From positions 1-37,330 of the forward strand of contig JAJDEV010000053.1 in assembly GCA_029259605.1 (NCBI GenBank): a stretch of DNA of 37,330 nucleotides. The letters run 5' to 3'. Source of the DNA: Planctomycetota bacterium. Lineage in GTDB: Bacteria > Planctomycetota > UBA1135 > GCA-002686595. The notes below the pieces were generated by a model. It had not been told where the DNA came from and searched no databases. It saw only the letters and a program-made list of their open reading frames with translations. Below are positions 1 to 7,984 of this stretch, piece by piece (the stretch's first letter is position 1; each line of letters starts with the position of its first letter). A program made the position numbers and the translations under genes.

Positions 1-3
1 TCG

Positions 4-261
4 CTGACGTTCCTCGGATCGTGACGGTCCGGGTGGTTCCGCGAATTGAATCGCTTCTGGAAGTTCCGAACGTGTTCCTCTGGTCCGTTGGAAGTCCGAG
101 GGACGGGGAGTCGCTGACGTTCTTTATCGATTCACGCGCAGCGCTTCGCGCTGCTGCGGCACAGGCTCGCTTCGCTCGCGTGCCGCGTTTCGCAACGGAA
201 CAGGGGTTTACACGGCAGCTCTACGGTTTCCGGAACGGCCGATGAGACGTTCGGGGGCTTG
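4..261 (+). repeat. Left arm (copy A) of a long imperfect inverted repeat
   Basis: Read as the reverse complement, this arm matches 964-1221 along nearly its whole length, for example GTGACGGT near 20 against ACCGTCAC near 1200, and GATGAGACGTTC near 243 against GAACGTCTCATC near 973. It also matches about 670-870, where the similarity continues through a CCTGCCGGTCGCACTCCGG-like stretch beyond the end of the A/C match. The arms flank about 700 bp. Confidence 0.75.
138..186 (+). repeat. Two-hairpin module, copy 1
   Basis: The first hairpin is GCAGCGC/GCGCTGC with a TTC loop (138-154). The second is GCGGCAC/GTGCCGC (156-162 with 180-186) around the 17-nt loop AGGCTCGCTTCGCTCGC. The same arrangement recurs with different but complementary stems in the other copies. 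Confidence 0.75.
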
Positions 262-456
262 TCCCCGGAGTGCGACCGGCAGGATTGCACGGGGCCGTGA
301 ATCGGTTGCTCCCACACCACGCGCCAGGCTTCGCCTGAGCGCGCGCGCTCCCGCATGGGCTGGCCGCTGGCGCAACGGCATTTGAGAGTCGCCGGCACTT
401 CCAACAGCGACAACGTTCGGCTCGGGGACTCGGGCACGTCCCCACCGTTTAACGCG

Positions 457-506
457 CGGCGCTACAGCGCCGCTGCGGGACAGGCTCGCTTCGCTCGCGT
501 CCCGCA
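457..506 (+). repeat. Two-hairpin module, copy 2
   Basis: The first hairpin is GCGGCGCT/AGCGCCGC (457-474). The second is TGCGGGAC/GTCCCGCA (474-481 with 499-506) around the identical 17-nt loop at 482-498. Relative to copy 1 both sides of the stem have changed while pairing is kept. Confidence 0.75.
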
Positions 507-530
507 CGCCGCAGGCGCCCGTTGGACGCG

Positions 531-578
531 TGGCGCTTCGCGCCACTGCAACACAGGCTCGCTGCGCTCGCGTGTTGC
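531..578 (+). repeat. Two-hairpin module, copy 3
   Basis: The first hairpin is TGGCGC/GCGCCA with a TTC loop (531-545). The second is GCAACAC/GTGTTGC (548-554 with 572-578) around a 17-nt loop that differs by one base (AGGCTCGCTGCGCTCGC). The stem bases covary relative to copies 1 and 2. Confidence 0.75.
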
Positions 579-669
579 GGGCCGCGGGCGCTTCCGATTC
601 ACGCGCGGGGCTTCGCCCCGCTGCACGGCATGCGCCGCTTCGCGGCGCGCCGTACGGGCACGCGCACAG

Positions 670-870
670 CCTGCCGGTCGCACTCCGGTGACAAGTCCCC
701 AAACGTCCCATCGCCCGTTCCGAGAGCCGTAGAGCTGCCGTGTAAACCCCTGGGCCGTTGCGAAGCGCGGCACGCGAGCGAAGCGAGCCTGTGCCGCAGC
801 AGCGCGAAGCCCTGCGCGTGAATCGACACCGAACGCCAACGAGTCCCCGTCCCTGAGAGACCCAACGTCC
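670..870 (-). repeat. Copy B of the intergenic repeat
   Basis: This copy is in the same orientation as the 964-1221 copy and inverted relative to 4-290. It shares the AGAGCTGCCGTGTAAACCCC segment and the hairpin module at 767-797. It diverges from copy C after about 870. Confidence 0.7.
767..797 (-). repeat. 17-nt-loop hairpin, copy 4 (reverse orientation)
   Basis: The stem GCGGCAC/GTGCCGC (767-773 with 791-797) encloses the reverse complement of the shared 17-nt loop. It lies inside copy B of the larger repeat. Confidence 0.7.
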
Positions 871-963
871 AAGTCCCCAAACGTTCCATCGGCTGCTCCC
901 GAAACCGTAGCAGCTGCGATGTCGCCGCTTGGTCCGTTGCCACAGATCGAACGCAAACGCCAT

Positions 964-1221
964 CAAGCCCCCGAACGTCTCATCGCCTGTTCCGGAAACC
1001 GAAGAGCTGCCGTGTAAACCCCTGGGCCGTTGCGGAACGCGGCACGCGAGCGAAGCGAGCCTGTGCCGCAGCAGCGCGAAGCGCTGCGCGTGAATCGATA
1101 AAGAACGTCAACGGGTCCCCGTCCCTGAGAGATCCAACGGACGAGAGGAACACGTTCGGAACTTCCCTCCGCGATTCGATCCCCGGCCCCCCCCCCCGAA
1201 CCGTCACGATCCGAGGAACGT
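964..1221 (-). repeat. Right arm (copy C) of the long inverted repeat
   Basis: This is the inverted partner of 4-261. It contains a hairpin module at 1039-1069 and an 11-C homopolymer at 1187-1197. No target-site duplication or transposase gene is visible, so its nature (mobile element or structural repeat) is open. Confidence 0.75.
1039..1069 (-). repeat. 17-nt-loop hairpin, copy 5 (reverse orientation)
   Basis: The stem GCGGCAC/GTGCCGC (1039-1045 with 1063-1069) encloses the reverse complement of the shared loop. It lies inside copy C of the larger repeat. Confidence 0.7.
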
Positions 1222-1461
1222 CCACAAGTCCCGCTCCCCGGGGACTTCCACCGGACGAGAGGAACACGTTCGGAACTCCCCTTCGCAATTCGATCCGACG
1301 AACCTCGAGAACTCCCCGCCCCTGGGACCTCCACCGAATCCAAGCAACGTCCACAACTCCCAAACGCTCGCTCGCCGAAGCAACGCGACAATCCCTCGCG
1401 GATGGCACCCAGGCGGGACGTGACGCTCCGAACGGTCCGCTCCGTTCGCTAACCTCTCCCC

Positions 1462-2784
1462 ATGTCGCACTCGATCTCCCGGCGTCGCTTCCTCGAGTTC
1501 TCCACGGCGGCGAGCGGGATGGCGCTCGCCGGTTGCGCGTCGACGCGGGTTCGCACGACGGGTGGCCGCCTGCGCCACGCTGGCATCGGCGTCGGCGGCA
1601 TGGGCGCGGCCGATCTCGAGCAGATCGCGGCGCACGACGAGGTCGACATCGTCGCGCTGTGCGACGTCGACGCCGAGCACCTGAAGGCGGCCGCCGAGCT
1701 CTATCCCGACGCGCGCCTCTACCGCGACTGGCGCGTGATGCTCGCGAGCGAGGAGGGCGCGCTCGATGCGGTCAGCGTGACGACTCCCGACCACATGCAC
1801 GCTTCGATCGAGCTCGAAGCGCTCGCGCGCCGCCTGCACGTCTACGGGCAGAAGCCGCTCACGCGCACGGTCGCGGAAGCGCGCGCGGTCGCGGGTGCGA
1901 CGCGCCGCGCGCAGGTCGTCACGCAGATGGGGATCCAGAACCACTCGAACGTGCCCTATGCGCAGGCGTTCCAGCTCTTTCGCGCCGGTCACATCGGCGA
2001 GGTGTACGAGGTGCACGTGTGGTCGGATCGCCCGGCCGGATGGTGGCCGCAGGGTGTCGACCGTCCGGAAGGCGAGGATCCGATTCCGGAGACGCTCGAC
2101 TGGGACCTGTGGCTCGGCGTCGCGCCCGAGCGTCCCTACAAGAAGAACATCTACCACCCGTTCGCATGGCGCGGCTGGAAGGACTTCGGCACCGGCGCCC
2201 AGGGCGACATGGGTTGCCACCTGATGGATCCGGCGGTGTGGTTTCTCGAGCTCGGTCACCCGCTGTCGATCCGTTCGGACGGACCGGCGCCGAGCGCGGA
2301 CACGTACCCGCTTTGGTCGCGCGTCGACTACGACTTCCCCGCGACGCGCTTCACGACCGCGGGCCCGCTGCGCTTCACCTGGCACGACGGCGGGAAGAAG
2401 GCCTACCGCGAGATCCTCGACGAGATCGGCGCGCCCGCCGAGGTGTGGTCGAACGCGTGCCTGTTCCTCGGAACGAAGGGCGCACTGCTCGCGAGTCCGT
2501 ACGACGCGCCGCTCCTCCTGCGCAAGGACGGCGCCGAGGTCGACCTGCCCGACGTGACGACGCATAACCACTGGCACCAATGGGTCGATGCGTGCCGCGG
2601 ACACAGCGCCGCGAGCGCGCCGTTCGACTACAGCGCGCTGCTCACCGAGGTCGTCCTGCTCGGCAACGTCGCGCTGCACTTCCCGCACGAGACGCTGTAC
2701 TGGGAGGGCGACCGCATGCGCTTCCGGGGACGGGGCGAGGCGAACCGGTACCTGAGCGCGGCGCCGCGCGACGGTTGGGCGTAG
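1462..2784 (+). CDS. Gfo/Idh/MocA family oxidoreductase, Tat-exported lipoprotein
   Basis: This 440-residue protein is an NAD(P)-dependent sugar-type dehydrogenase of the Gfo/Idh/MocA family. The N-terminus has a twin-arginine motif (SRRRFLEF, residues 6-13) followed by a lipobox LAGC at 22-25, so it is probably exported folded and lipid-anchored. The Rossmann nucleotide-binding loop is GIGVGGMG (41-48). The family's catalytic EKP is QKP here (130-132), which is common in the exported planctomycete and Bacteroidota members. The substrate-binding C-terminal domain follows and includes a KDFGTGAQGDMGCH segment. No clear Shine-Dalgarno precedes the ATG; the start is chosen because it gives an intact Tat signal. 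Substrate unknown; the family acts on sugars, inositols and glycosides. It stands alone next to the repeat region. Confidence 0.9.
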   Translation: MSHSISRRRFLEFSTAASGMALAGCASTRVRTTGGRLRHAGIGVGGMGAADLEQIAAHDEVDIVALCDVDAEHLKAAAELYPDARLYRDWRVMLASEEGALDAVSVTTPDHMHASIELEALARRLHVYGQKPLTRTVAEARAVAGATRRAQVVTQMGIQNHSNVPYAQAFQLFRAGHIGEVYEVHVWSDRPAGWWPQGVDRPEGEDPIPETLDWDLWLGVAPERPYKKNIYHPFAWRGWKDFGTGAQGDMGCHLMDPAVWFLELGHPLSIRSDGPAPSADTYPLWSRVDYDFPATRFTTAGPLRFTWHDGGKKAYREILDEIGAPAEVWSNACLFLGTKGALLASPYDAPLLLRKDGAEVDLPDVTTHNHWHQWVDACRGHSAASAPFDYSALLTEVVLLGNVALHFPHETLYWEGDRMRFRGRGEANRYLSAAPRDGWA

Positions 2785-2915
2785 CGGCGCACGCGGATCC
2801 TCGGGCCCAATCGCGCTCCCCGTTCGCGAGGGTATTCCAACGGGCGCGCCATGATCGCCACGCGCCGAGACATGGAGTTGTCATCCACTCCCGCGGGACG
2901 ACGGACGAGAACACG

Positions 2916-3371
2916 ATGCTCCCCCACGAATCGACACACTTCACGCCACGCCGCACGGCCCTCACGTGCGCCCTCCTCACGTTGATCGCCGCCTGCGCGC
3001 AGCAGCCCGCGGCTGCGCCCGAACCGGCGGCGTCCCGGCACGTGCTCGAGGGCCAGTGGGAACGCACGGGGGACGAGCACCCCGCGACGCTGACGATCGA
3101 GGGCGACTCGCTGTACTTCTACAGCCGTCCTGACCACCAGTTCGACACGACCTTCGCGTTCGTGCCGGACACCGATCCACCGGAGCTGCACGCCACGATC
3201 CTCGACAGTCCGCGCACCAGCAGCGCCGCGGGCGAGGTCGTCGTCGCGCTCTACCGAGTCGAAGACGGGACCCTGAGCCTGGCGGTGGTCAACGCGGACG
3301 GCGAGCGCCCGCTGAGCTTCGACCGCGCGAGCGAGCGTCTGGAGTTCGTGCGGGCCGACCGCGCGGAGTAG
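2916..3371 (+). CDS. Small lipoprotein resembling the TIGR03067 family
   Basis: This 151-residue protein starts with a signal peptide and a lipobox IAAC (24-27). The remainder has the layout of the TIGR03067 lipocalin-like family that is expanded in planctomycetes: GQWERTG near the start, LTIEGDSLYFY, a PPELHATI strand, then LYRVEDGTLSLAVV. The family has no established biochemical role. The frame is open further upstream, but the ATG at 2916 is chosen because it gives the lipoprotein signal directly and avoids overlap with the preceding gene. It lies 131 bp downstream of the oxidoreductase on the same strand and converges on the sigma-factor fusion gene. Confidence 0.75.
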   Translation: MLPHESTHFTPRRTALTCALLTLIAACAQQPAAAPEPAASRHVLEGQWERTGDEHPATLTIEGDSLYFYSRPDHQFDTTFAFVPDTDPPELHATILDSPRTSSAAGEVVVALYRVEDGTLSLAVVNADGERPLSFDRASERLEFVRADRAE

Positions 3372-3389
3372 CGAACCCGGCCCGCGGAC

Positions 3390-6020
3390 TCAGTCCAGCA
3401 CGATCGCGGTCGTGACGCCGCGTGCACCCTGGATCGGGATGCGCTGGATTTCTTCGTCGCGGTCGAAGAGCACGAGACTCGTCGCTTCGGCCGGAACTTC
3501 GAGCAGCGGATCGGACGGAAACTCTCCGAGCCGGCGACGCTCGTCGTAGAACGTGACGTCGGGGTAGCTCGCCTTGAACACGAGCGCGCCGTTCGGTCCG
3601 TGGAACTCGTACTCCTCGTCTCGCTCCTCCACCGACGTGACGAATCGGAAGCGATGCCAGAGCTTCACCTCGAACTCCTGCGCGCCGCCCCGGCGATCGA
3701 TCTCGTCGGGCGAGAAGTGCTCCCGCTCGATCCCGTCGCCCGAGATCTGGACCTCTGCGAGCGACGGGACGGCCGAGAACGAGAACGAGCCGTCGCCAGC
3801 GGTCGACGCTTCGTCGACGTCCAAGTAGTCGGTGCTGAAACCGGACGACCAGAACCACCTCGTCTTGACGATCGAGACGACGACCTGCGCACCTCCGACG
3901 GGCGTACCGAGAGGATCGACGACTCGTCCGCGGAGCTCGAAGACGTCCTCCGATGCCGGGAAGGCCAACGAGACTTCCCCACCCGGTTCGATCGGATCAG
4001 TGACGAACGTTCGCAACGCGTCTTCGTCCACGACGCGCACTCGATAGGGACGCTGCGACAGCTCGTCGAAGCGAAACCGGCCCGCGGCATTGGAGACGAC
4101 GGTCTCGACCTCGGGGAACCAGTCGGACCCGTCGCGAACGACGGTCGGGTCGAAGAGCGAGAGCACGATGCCGTCGAGGGGCGTTCCGCCCGCGTCGGTC
4201 ACGGTGCCGGCGAGCGACGTCGTCGGAGGCCCGAGCCGCACGAGCAAGCCGCTCCTCGATGTCCGGTCGACGTCCATCGCGTCCGCCAAGCCACGGATGA
4301 AGCCCGGTTCGTAGCCAGGCTCGTACGCCGCGAGCGACGCGCCCCGGCGAAGCGACGAGACGACGAGTTCGAAGTTGCCGTCTCGATCGGTCACGGTGGA
4401 GTCCTGTCCGAAGTCGACGCTGACCTCCGGCGCCGGAGATCCGTTCGCACGGAACACACGCCCGCTGACGGCGAGGCGATCGGGGTCGTGCGCGAGCTCG
4501 AGGCGCAGTTCGAACGGTGGCGCTTCGGGCAGGAACGCGGAGTCGGAGCGGAAGCCGCGCTTCGTGGCCGAGACTCTGTACCAGGTTGCACGGGGCAATC
4601 GTCCAAGATCGAAGCGACCGTCTCGATCGGACGAGGCGTTCCAGCTTCGGGACGAGTCGGCCTCGATCTCGAACGGCAAGCCCGGAATCCCGTCGACGCC
4701 GAAACCGGCGCTGACATCGGCCCCCTCGACAGGCATGCCGCGCTCGTCGACGACGAGCCCCGTCACGCTCACAGGTTCCGCGACGATCAGGAGCCGTTCC
4801 GTTTCCCCGTCCGGTCGCATACGCGCGCCCCATCCCACGGACAGCAAGGACTCGGAAAGCGAGAACGCACCATCCTCGCCCCGAACCGGTAGTTCGAAGC
4901 GACCGTCGACGTCCGACACGGCTCGCAGCACCCAGTCGGGGTCGCGACCGTCGACCCAGGCGAGCAGGCCCGCGTGGAACTGCGCGGGAATGTGCGGGTA
5001 CGCCGCGTCCAAGGCTTCCGGTTCCTCCGTCAGGTCGCGCGCAAGCTCCCGGAACTCGACGCCCGTGTAGTCGTACCAAAGCATGCCGTCGACCAGCGTC
5101 GGCGCGTCGCTCCGTGTGAATGCGACCTCGACTCCACGCCGCGCGTCGCCGCGCAGGTCGACAACGCGGCCGACGAAACGCGGCGCGGGAGGATCTCGCG
5201 GCGCCGGGCTCGTCGCGAGCGCGACGGCCTCACGCTCCGCACCCCGCGAGACTGGCGCGGGCGCGGGCTCCACGTCCGCCGCCACGAACTCCGCGGAAGG
5301 CTCGACGCTCCGTGCCTCATCCGTCGATGCCGCGGTCGGCGCTGCCACCTGATTCCACATCCACACCGACGCAAGCGCGGTGACCGACATCAGCGCGAGT
5401 CCTTTGAGAAGCACGAGCCCTCCTCCGAACGCCGTCGCCACCGAGACCTTCGTCGCAAGCGCCTCTGTCGCGCGCGGCCCGCGCGCGAGCGGAAGGAACG
5501 CGATTCCCCACACAGTTCGATCCCCGTACTCCTCGTCGAGCTTGGCGCGCAGCCGCTCGAGTCCACGCTGGAGCTGGACCTGCACCGTGTTGCGCGGACG
5601 CTTCAGCCGTGCCGCGATCGCGGTCGTCGAGAGCTCTTCGAAGAAGCGGAGTAGCACGACCGTGCGATAGGGTTCGTCGAGGTCGAGCACACGATCGACG
5701 AGGTCGCGTTGGAGTGATGCACGCTCGACGACGTCGGACGCACCCGCAACCCGCTCCGGCCGCGACACGTCACGCTCGCGAAGTGCTCGACGCGCCTCGC
5801 CCCGTGCCCTGCGGCGCGCGGCGTTCCGCACGACCGTCGCGAGGAATCCGCGCACACTCCCAGGGTGCCGCGGCGGCCGCTCGAGCACCTCGAGCCACGC
5901 GCTCTGGGCAACGTCTGCGGCAGCGTTCGGGTCGACCACGAGACGGCGGGCGAGGCGATCGACCCAGTCGGTGTGTACCAGCAGGCTCTCGACGGTCGGT
6001 GCAGGGTCGTGTCCAGTCAT
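3390..6020 (-). CDS. ECF-type sigma factor fused to a membrane anchor and CarboxypepD-like repeats
   Basis: This 876-residue protein begins with an ECF sigma factor. Region 2 lies around residues 15-75 (DPNAAADVAQSAWLEVLE, then GFLATVVRNAARRRARGEAR) and region 4 around 105-165 (LDEPYRTVVLLRFFEELS, then the helix RPRNTVQVQLQRGLERLRAK). A hydrophobic segment at about 194-222 is a likely membrane span. Beyond it are about 650 residues with at least five carboxypeptidase-regulatory-like beta modules, recognisable by GRVVDxxGxPVxGxxV patterns. The topology would put the sigma domain in the cytoplasm and the beta modules outside, so the protein may be sigma factor and sensor in one. It is transcribed divergently from the selenoprotein N gene, with 230 bp between them. 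No separate anti-sigma gene is adjacent. Confidence 0.85.
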   Translation of the reverse strand: MTGHDPAPTVESLLVHTDWVDRLARRLVVDPNAAADVAQSAWLEVLERPPRHPGSVRGFLATVVRNAARRRARGEARRALRERDVSRPERVAGASDVVERASLQRDLVDRVLDLDEPYRTVVLLRFFEELSTTAIAARLKRPRNTVQVQLQRGLERLRAKLDEEYGDRTVWGIAFLPLARGPRATEALATKVSVATAFGGGLVLLKGLALMSVTALASVWMWNQVAAPTAASTDEARSVEPSAEFVAADVEPAPAPVSRGAEREAVALATSPAPRDPPAPRFVGRVVDLRGDARRGVEVAFTRSDAPTLVDGMLWYDYTGVEFRELARDLTEEPEALDAAYPHIPAQFHAGLLAWVDGRDPDWVLRAVSDVDGRFELPVRGEDGAFSLSESLLSVGWGARMRPDGETERLLIVAEPVSVTGLVVDERGMPVEGADVSAGFGVDGIPGLPFEIEADSSRSWNASSDRDGRFDLGRLPRATWYRVSATKRGFRSDSAFLPEAPPFELRLELAHDPDRLAVSGRVFRANGSPAPEVSVDFGQDSTVTDRDGNFELVVSSLRRGASLAAYEPGYEPGFIRGLADAMDVDRTSRSGLLVRLGPPTTSLAGTVTDAGGTPLDGIVLSLFDPTVVRDGSDWFPEVETVVSNAAGRFRFDELSQRPYRVRVVDEDALRTFVTDPIEPGGEVSLAFPASEDVFELRGRVVDPLGTPVGGAQVVVSIVKTRWFWSSGFSTDYLDVDEASTAGDGSFSFSAVPSLAEVQISGDGIEREHFSPDEIDRRGGAQEFEVKLWHRFRFVTSVEERDEEYEFHGPNGALVFKASYPDVTFYDERRRLGEFPSDPLLEVPAEATSLVLFDRDEEIQRIPIQGARGVTTAIVLD

Positions 6021-6153
6021 CGCTCACGGTCGGAGTCCCGTGCGCGCCCGACCGTACTCGGCAAACGCCGAGAAACGTGCCGTCGGTCGCTTTCTCGCCA
6101 AGCGGAGCGTCGCCGTTCGCGACGCGTGGGACTGTCGGGCGTGTAAGGCTGGC

Positions 6154-6180
6154 GGCATTCCACGGCTTTCGTGGGATGCC
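6154..6180. promoter_or_regulatory. Hairpin in the divergent intergenic region
   Basis: GGCATTCCACG (6154-6164) pairs with CGTGGGATGCC (6170-6180) as an 11-bp stem with one G-U pair and a GCTTT loop. It sits 70 bp upstream of the selN start. It could be an operator or a leader structure. No T-run follows, so it is not a typical terminator. Confidence 0.35.
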
Positions 6181-6250
6181 GTCGCTCGCGTGGACACGGG
6201 AGGGGCAGCACTCCCCCGTTCCGCTTCTTCGCTTCACAGGAGCTCTGTCC

Positions 6251-7450
6251 ATGAACCTTCTCGTATGCAGCGTCGCGTCCGCGGCGGCGCTCGTTCCCTG
6301 TCCACAGACCGACGACGGTGTCACGCTCTCCCTCGCGAACAACGCCGAGGTCACGCTGCATGCGAGCTGGGAGCCCGTCACCGAATGGGCGATGGCCGTT
6401 CCGGGCGTGCCCGAATGCGAAGAGCTGTTGAACGTCGAGCCCGCCGAACGCGTGCGCACGTACACGGGTGCGGACCTCGCGCCCTTTCTCCCGGACGGGC
6501 CCGTCGCGGTGGGCGACGTCTGGAGCGTGCCGCGCAAGGCCGTGGTCCGTTTGCTCGAACAGTTCCACCCCGGCGCGACCGCGTTCATGCACCACTCCCC
6601 CGCCGCGATCGCCGGGACCTGGGGGACGCTGCGCGCGGTGAGCGAGCGCTATGCGGAGATCCTCACCAGCTCCCACGCCGACTTCCTCTTCGAGCCCGAC
6701 ATCTGGTTCACGCCCGGTCAGTTCGAAGGGCGGCTCGTCATCGATCGCTCCGACGGATCGATCGCGTCGTACCGCCTCCACGTTCCGGTGCGCATGTCGA
6801 ACGTCGACGTGAACGTGCCGACCGCAGAGACGCGCAAGATGGGCAACAACTTGGGACTGCCGGGCATTGGCTTGATCCCGCGCATGGAGCTCGCGAGCGC
6901 GACGACCGGGCAAGCCGTCGCCTGGACCGAGTCGGTCAGCGACGAAGAGGCGCGCGCCGCGCTCCGCCATCGGTTCTACGGTGACGCCAAGTGGACGCCC
7001 TTCGCCGAGGCCGTCGCGCTCTCCGAAGCACAGGGCAAGCCGCTCCACGCGCTCGTCCTGCTCGGAACGCTCGACGACGAGTCGTGTTGAGCATCCGGGC
7101 AATCGCTGAGGGCGGGTCCGCTCTCGACACAACCGGTGGTCGACTTCCTGAACGAGAACTTCATCAGCACTTGGGTCCTGATCGGGGACCTGAAGGCGCT
7201 GCTCGAACACGACGATCCGGCGGTGCGTGCCGCCGCCGAGATCTGTGAGGTCGAGCACATCTATCCGGTCGACAGCCTCGTGATCTCGCCGACCGGCGAG
7301 TTCATCGACGGACTGTGGGTCCAGGACATTCTGGGCCTGGGCAACCGACCGAGCGGCTTGCCCCGCGAGGCCTCGAAGTACTCGGGCCAATGGAGCGACG
7401 GCTACCTGCGCTTCCTGAAGGACGCGCTCGCCGTCGTGCGCGACAAATAG
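6251..7450 (+). CDS. selN: Selenoprotein N homologue (Sec encoded by UGA at 7088-7090)
   Basis: The frame reads through an in-frame TGA at 7088-7090 (residue 280) to a TAG at 7448-7450, giving 399 residues. Both halves match the SELENON family as I recall the vertebrate protein: KAVVRLLEQFHP, then WFTPGQFEGRLVI, LIPRMELA, LLGTLDDESC-U-ASG, and after Sec LNENFISTWVLIGDL and YLRFLKDAL. The vertebrate redox motif is SCUG; here it is SCUA. The C-terminal part is the thioredoxin-like domain. The ATG at 6251 is chosen because AGGAG lies 8 bp upstream (6238-6242). The N-terminus is hydrophobic but lacks a clear positive charge, so export is uncertain. A SECIS-like hairpin follows the UGA. SELENON is an ER redox protein in vertebrates; its bacterial role is unknown. 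No Sec-insertion genes (selA, selB, selC, selD) are in the window. Confidence 0.88.
7108..7125 (+). promoter_or_regulatory. Bacterial SECIS-like element
   Basis: GAGGGCG (7108-7114) pairs with CGCTCTC (7119-7125) over 7 bp including one G-U pair, with the loop GGTC (7115-7118). An extra T-G pair (7107/7126) is possible. The loop starts 24 nt after the UGA and begins with GG. This fits the known bacterial SECIS pattern of a short stem-loop about 16-37 nt downstream with a G or GG at the start of the loop. It lies within the coding sequence, as bacterial SECIS elements do. Confidence 0.75.
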
Positions 7451-7498
7451 CGGGCAGAAGGCGATGGGTCGGCGAGCGGGACGCGTGCGCCGCGGCGG

Positions 7499-7885
7499 CT
7501 ACGAAACGATCCGCCACGCGAACGGGTAGCTGTACGACTCGCCCCCCATCGCTTTCACACCCCCGACGATCGAGAGCACGAGCTCGACGAACCAAACGAG
7601 CGCGGCCATCGGAATGACGATGCAGAGCCCGATGCCGCTCAGCGCGAGGAGCACGATCACGGGCCACAGAATGATGTAGGCGATGAGCAGCGTGAGCCGG
7701 AAATTGAGCGACTCTCTCGCGTGCTCGGCGATGAACGGCGACGACTCCTGCTTCGCCAGATAGAGGACCAGCGGGACGACGAAGCACAGGAGTCCGCCCG
7801 AGACGAGGCTGACCAGGATCGGGCCGATGTGGGCGACCATCGCCCACGTGCGTTGCTCCTGGTCGATTCCGTTGTGTGCGTTCAT
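7499..7885 (-). CDS. DUF4870 domain membrane protein
   Basis: This 128-residue protein has the DUF4870 layout: a first helix in AMVAHIGPILVSLVSGGLLC, the conserved SPFIAEHARESLNFRLTLLI motif, then two more hydrophobic helices ending in a KAMGGESYSYPF motif. It is an inner-membrane protein of the Tic20-like superfamily, and its biochemical role is not established. It converges on selN with 48 bp between the stops and is divergent from the sulfatase-like gene, 99 bp away. Confidence 0.88.
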   Translation of the reverse strand: MNAHNGIDQEQRTWAMVAHIGPILVSLVSGGLLCFVVPLVLYLAKQESSPFIAEHARESLNFRLTLLIAYIILWPVIVLLALSGIGLCIVIPMAALVWFVELVLSIVGGVKAMGGESYSYPFAWRIVS

Positions 7886-7984
7886 GCTCGCATCGAAGAG
7901 AATCGACGCGTAGGGATCAAGCGCTCCCTATAGAAGGCCGATCTTGCTCCCCCCGGGGTGCCGCGTAGGATCGCGCCTCCCTCG

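Larger units (their letters stand above)
1..1461. repeat. Non-coding repeat region of inverted hairpin-rich copies
   Basis: No convincing gene is seen here; the many short overlapping reading frames on both strands are by-products of GC-rich repeats. The stretch is made of related copies of one element. Copy A (about 4-290) is inverted relative to copy B (about 670-870) and copy C (about 964-1221). Hairpin-forming modules fill the middle (457-660). A degenerate tandem repeat follows copy C: the segment starting GGACGAGAGGAACACGTTCG occurs at about 1139 and again at about 1253. An 11-base run of C lies at 1187-1197 inside copy C, where copy A has a different sequence. The region ends just before the oxidoreductase start at 1462. 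Confidence 0.8.

Noticed and set aside
208..966. Open frames of 100-250 residues in the repeat region
   Set aside because: They overlap on both strands, are built from the repeated hairpins, and show no family resemblance or start signals.
1..1461. CRISPR array
   Set aside because: Repeats are inverted, of unequal spacing and hairpin-rich, with no regular unique spacers and no cas genes.
7136..7450. A separate 104-residue gene after the TGA at 7088-7090
   Set aside because: It is in frame with 6251-7090, has no ribosome-binding site, and its sequence is the C-terminal part of the selenoprotein N domain.
7958..7984. GTG start for the sulfatase-like gene
   Set aside because: It adds nine residues before a normal lipoprotein signal; the ATG at 7985 is simpler. 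It cannot be fully excluded.
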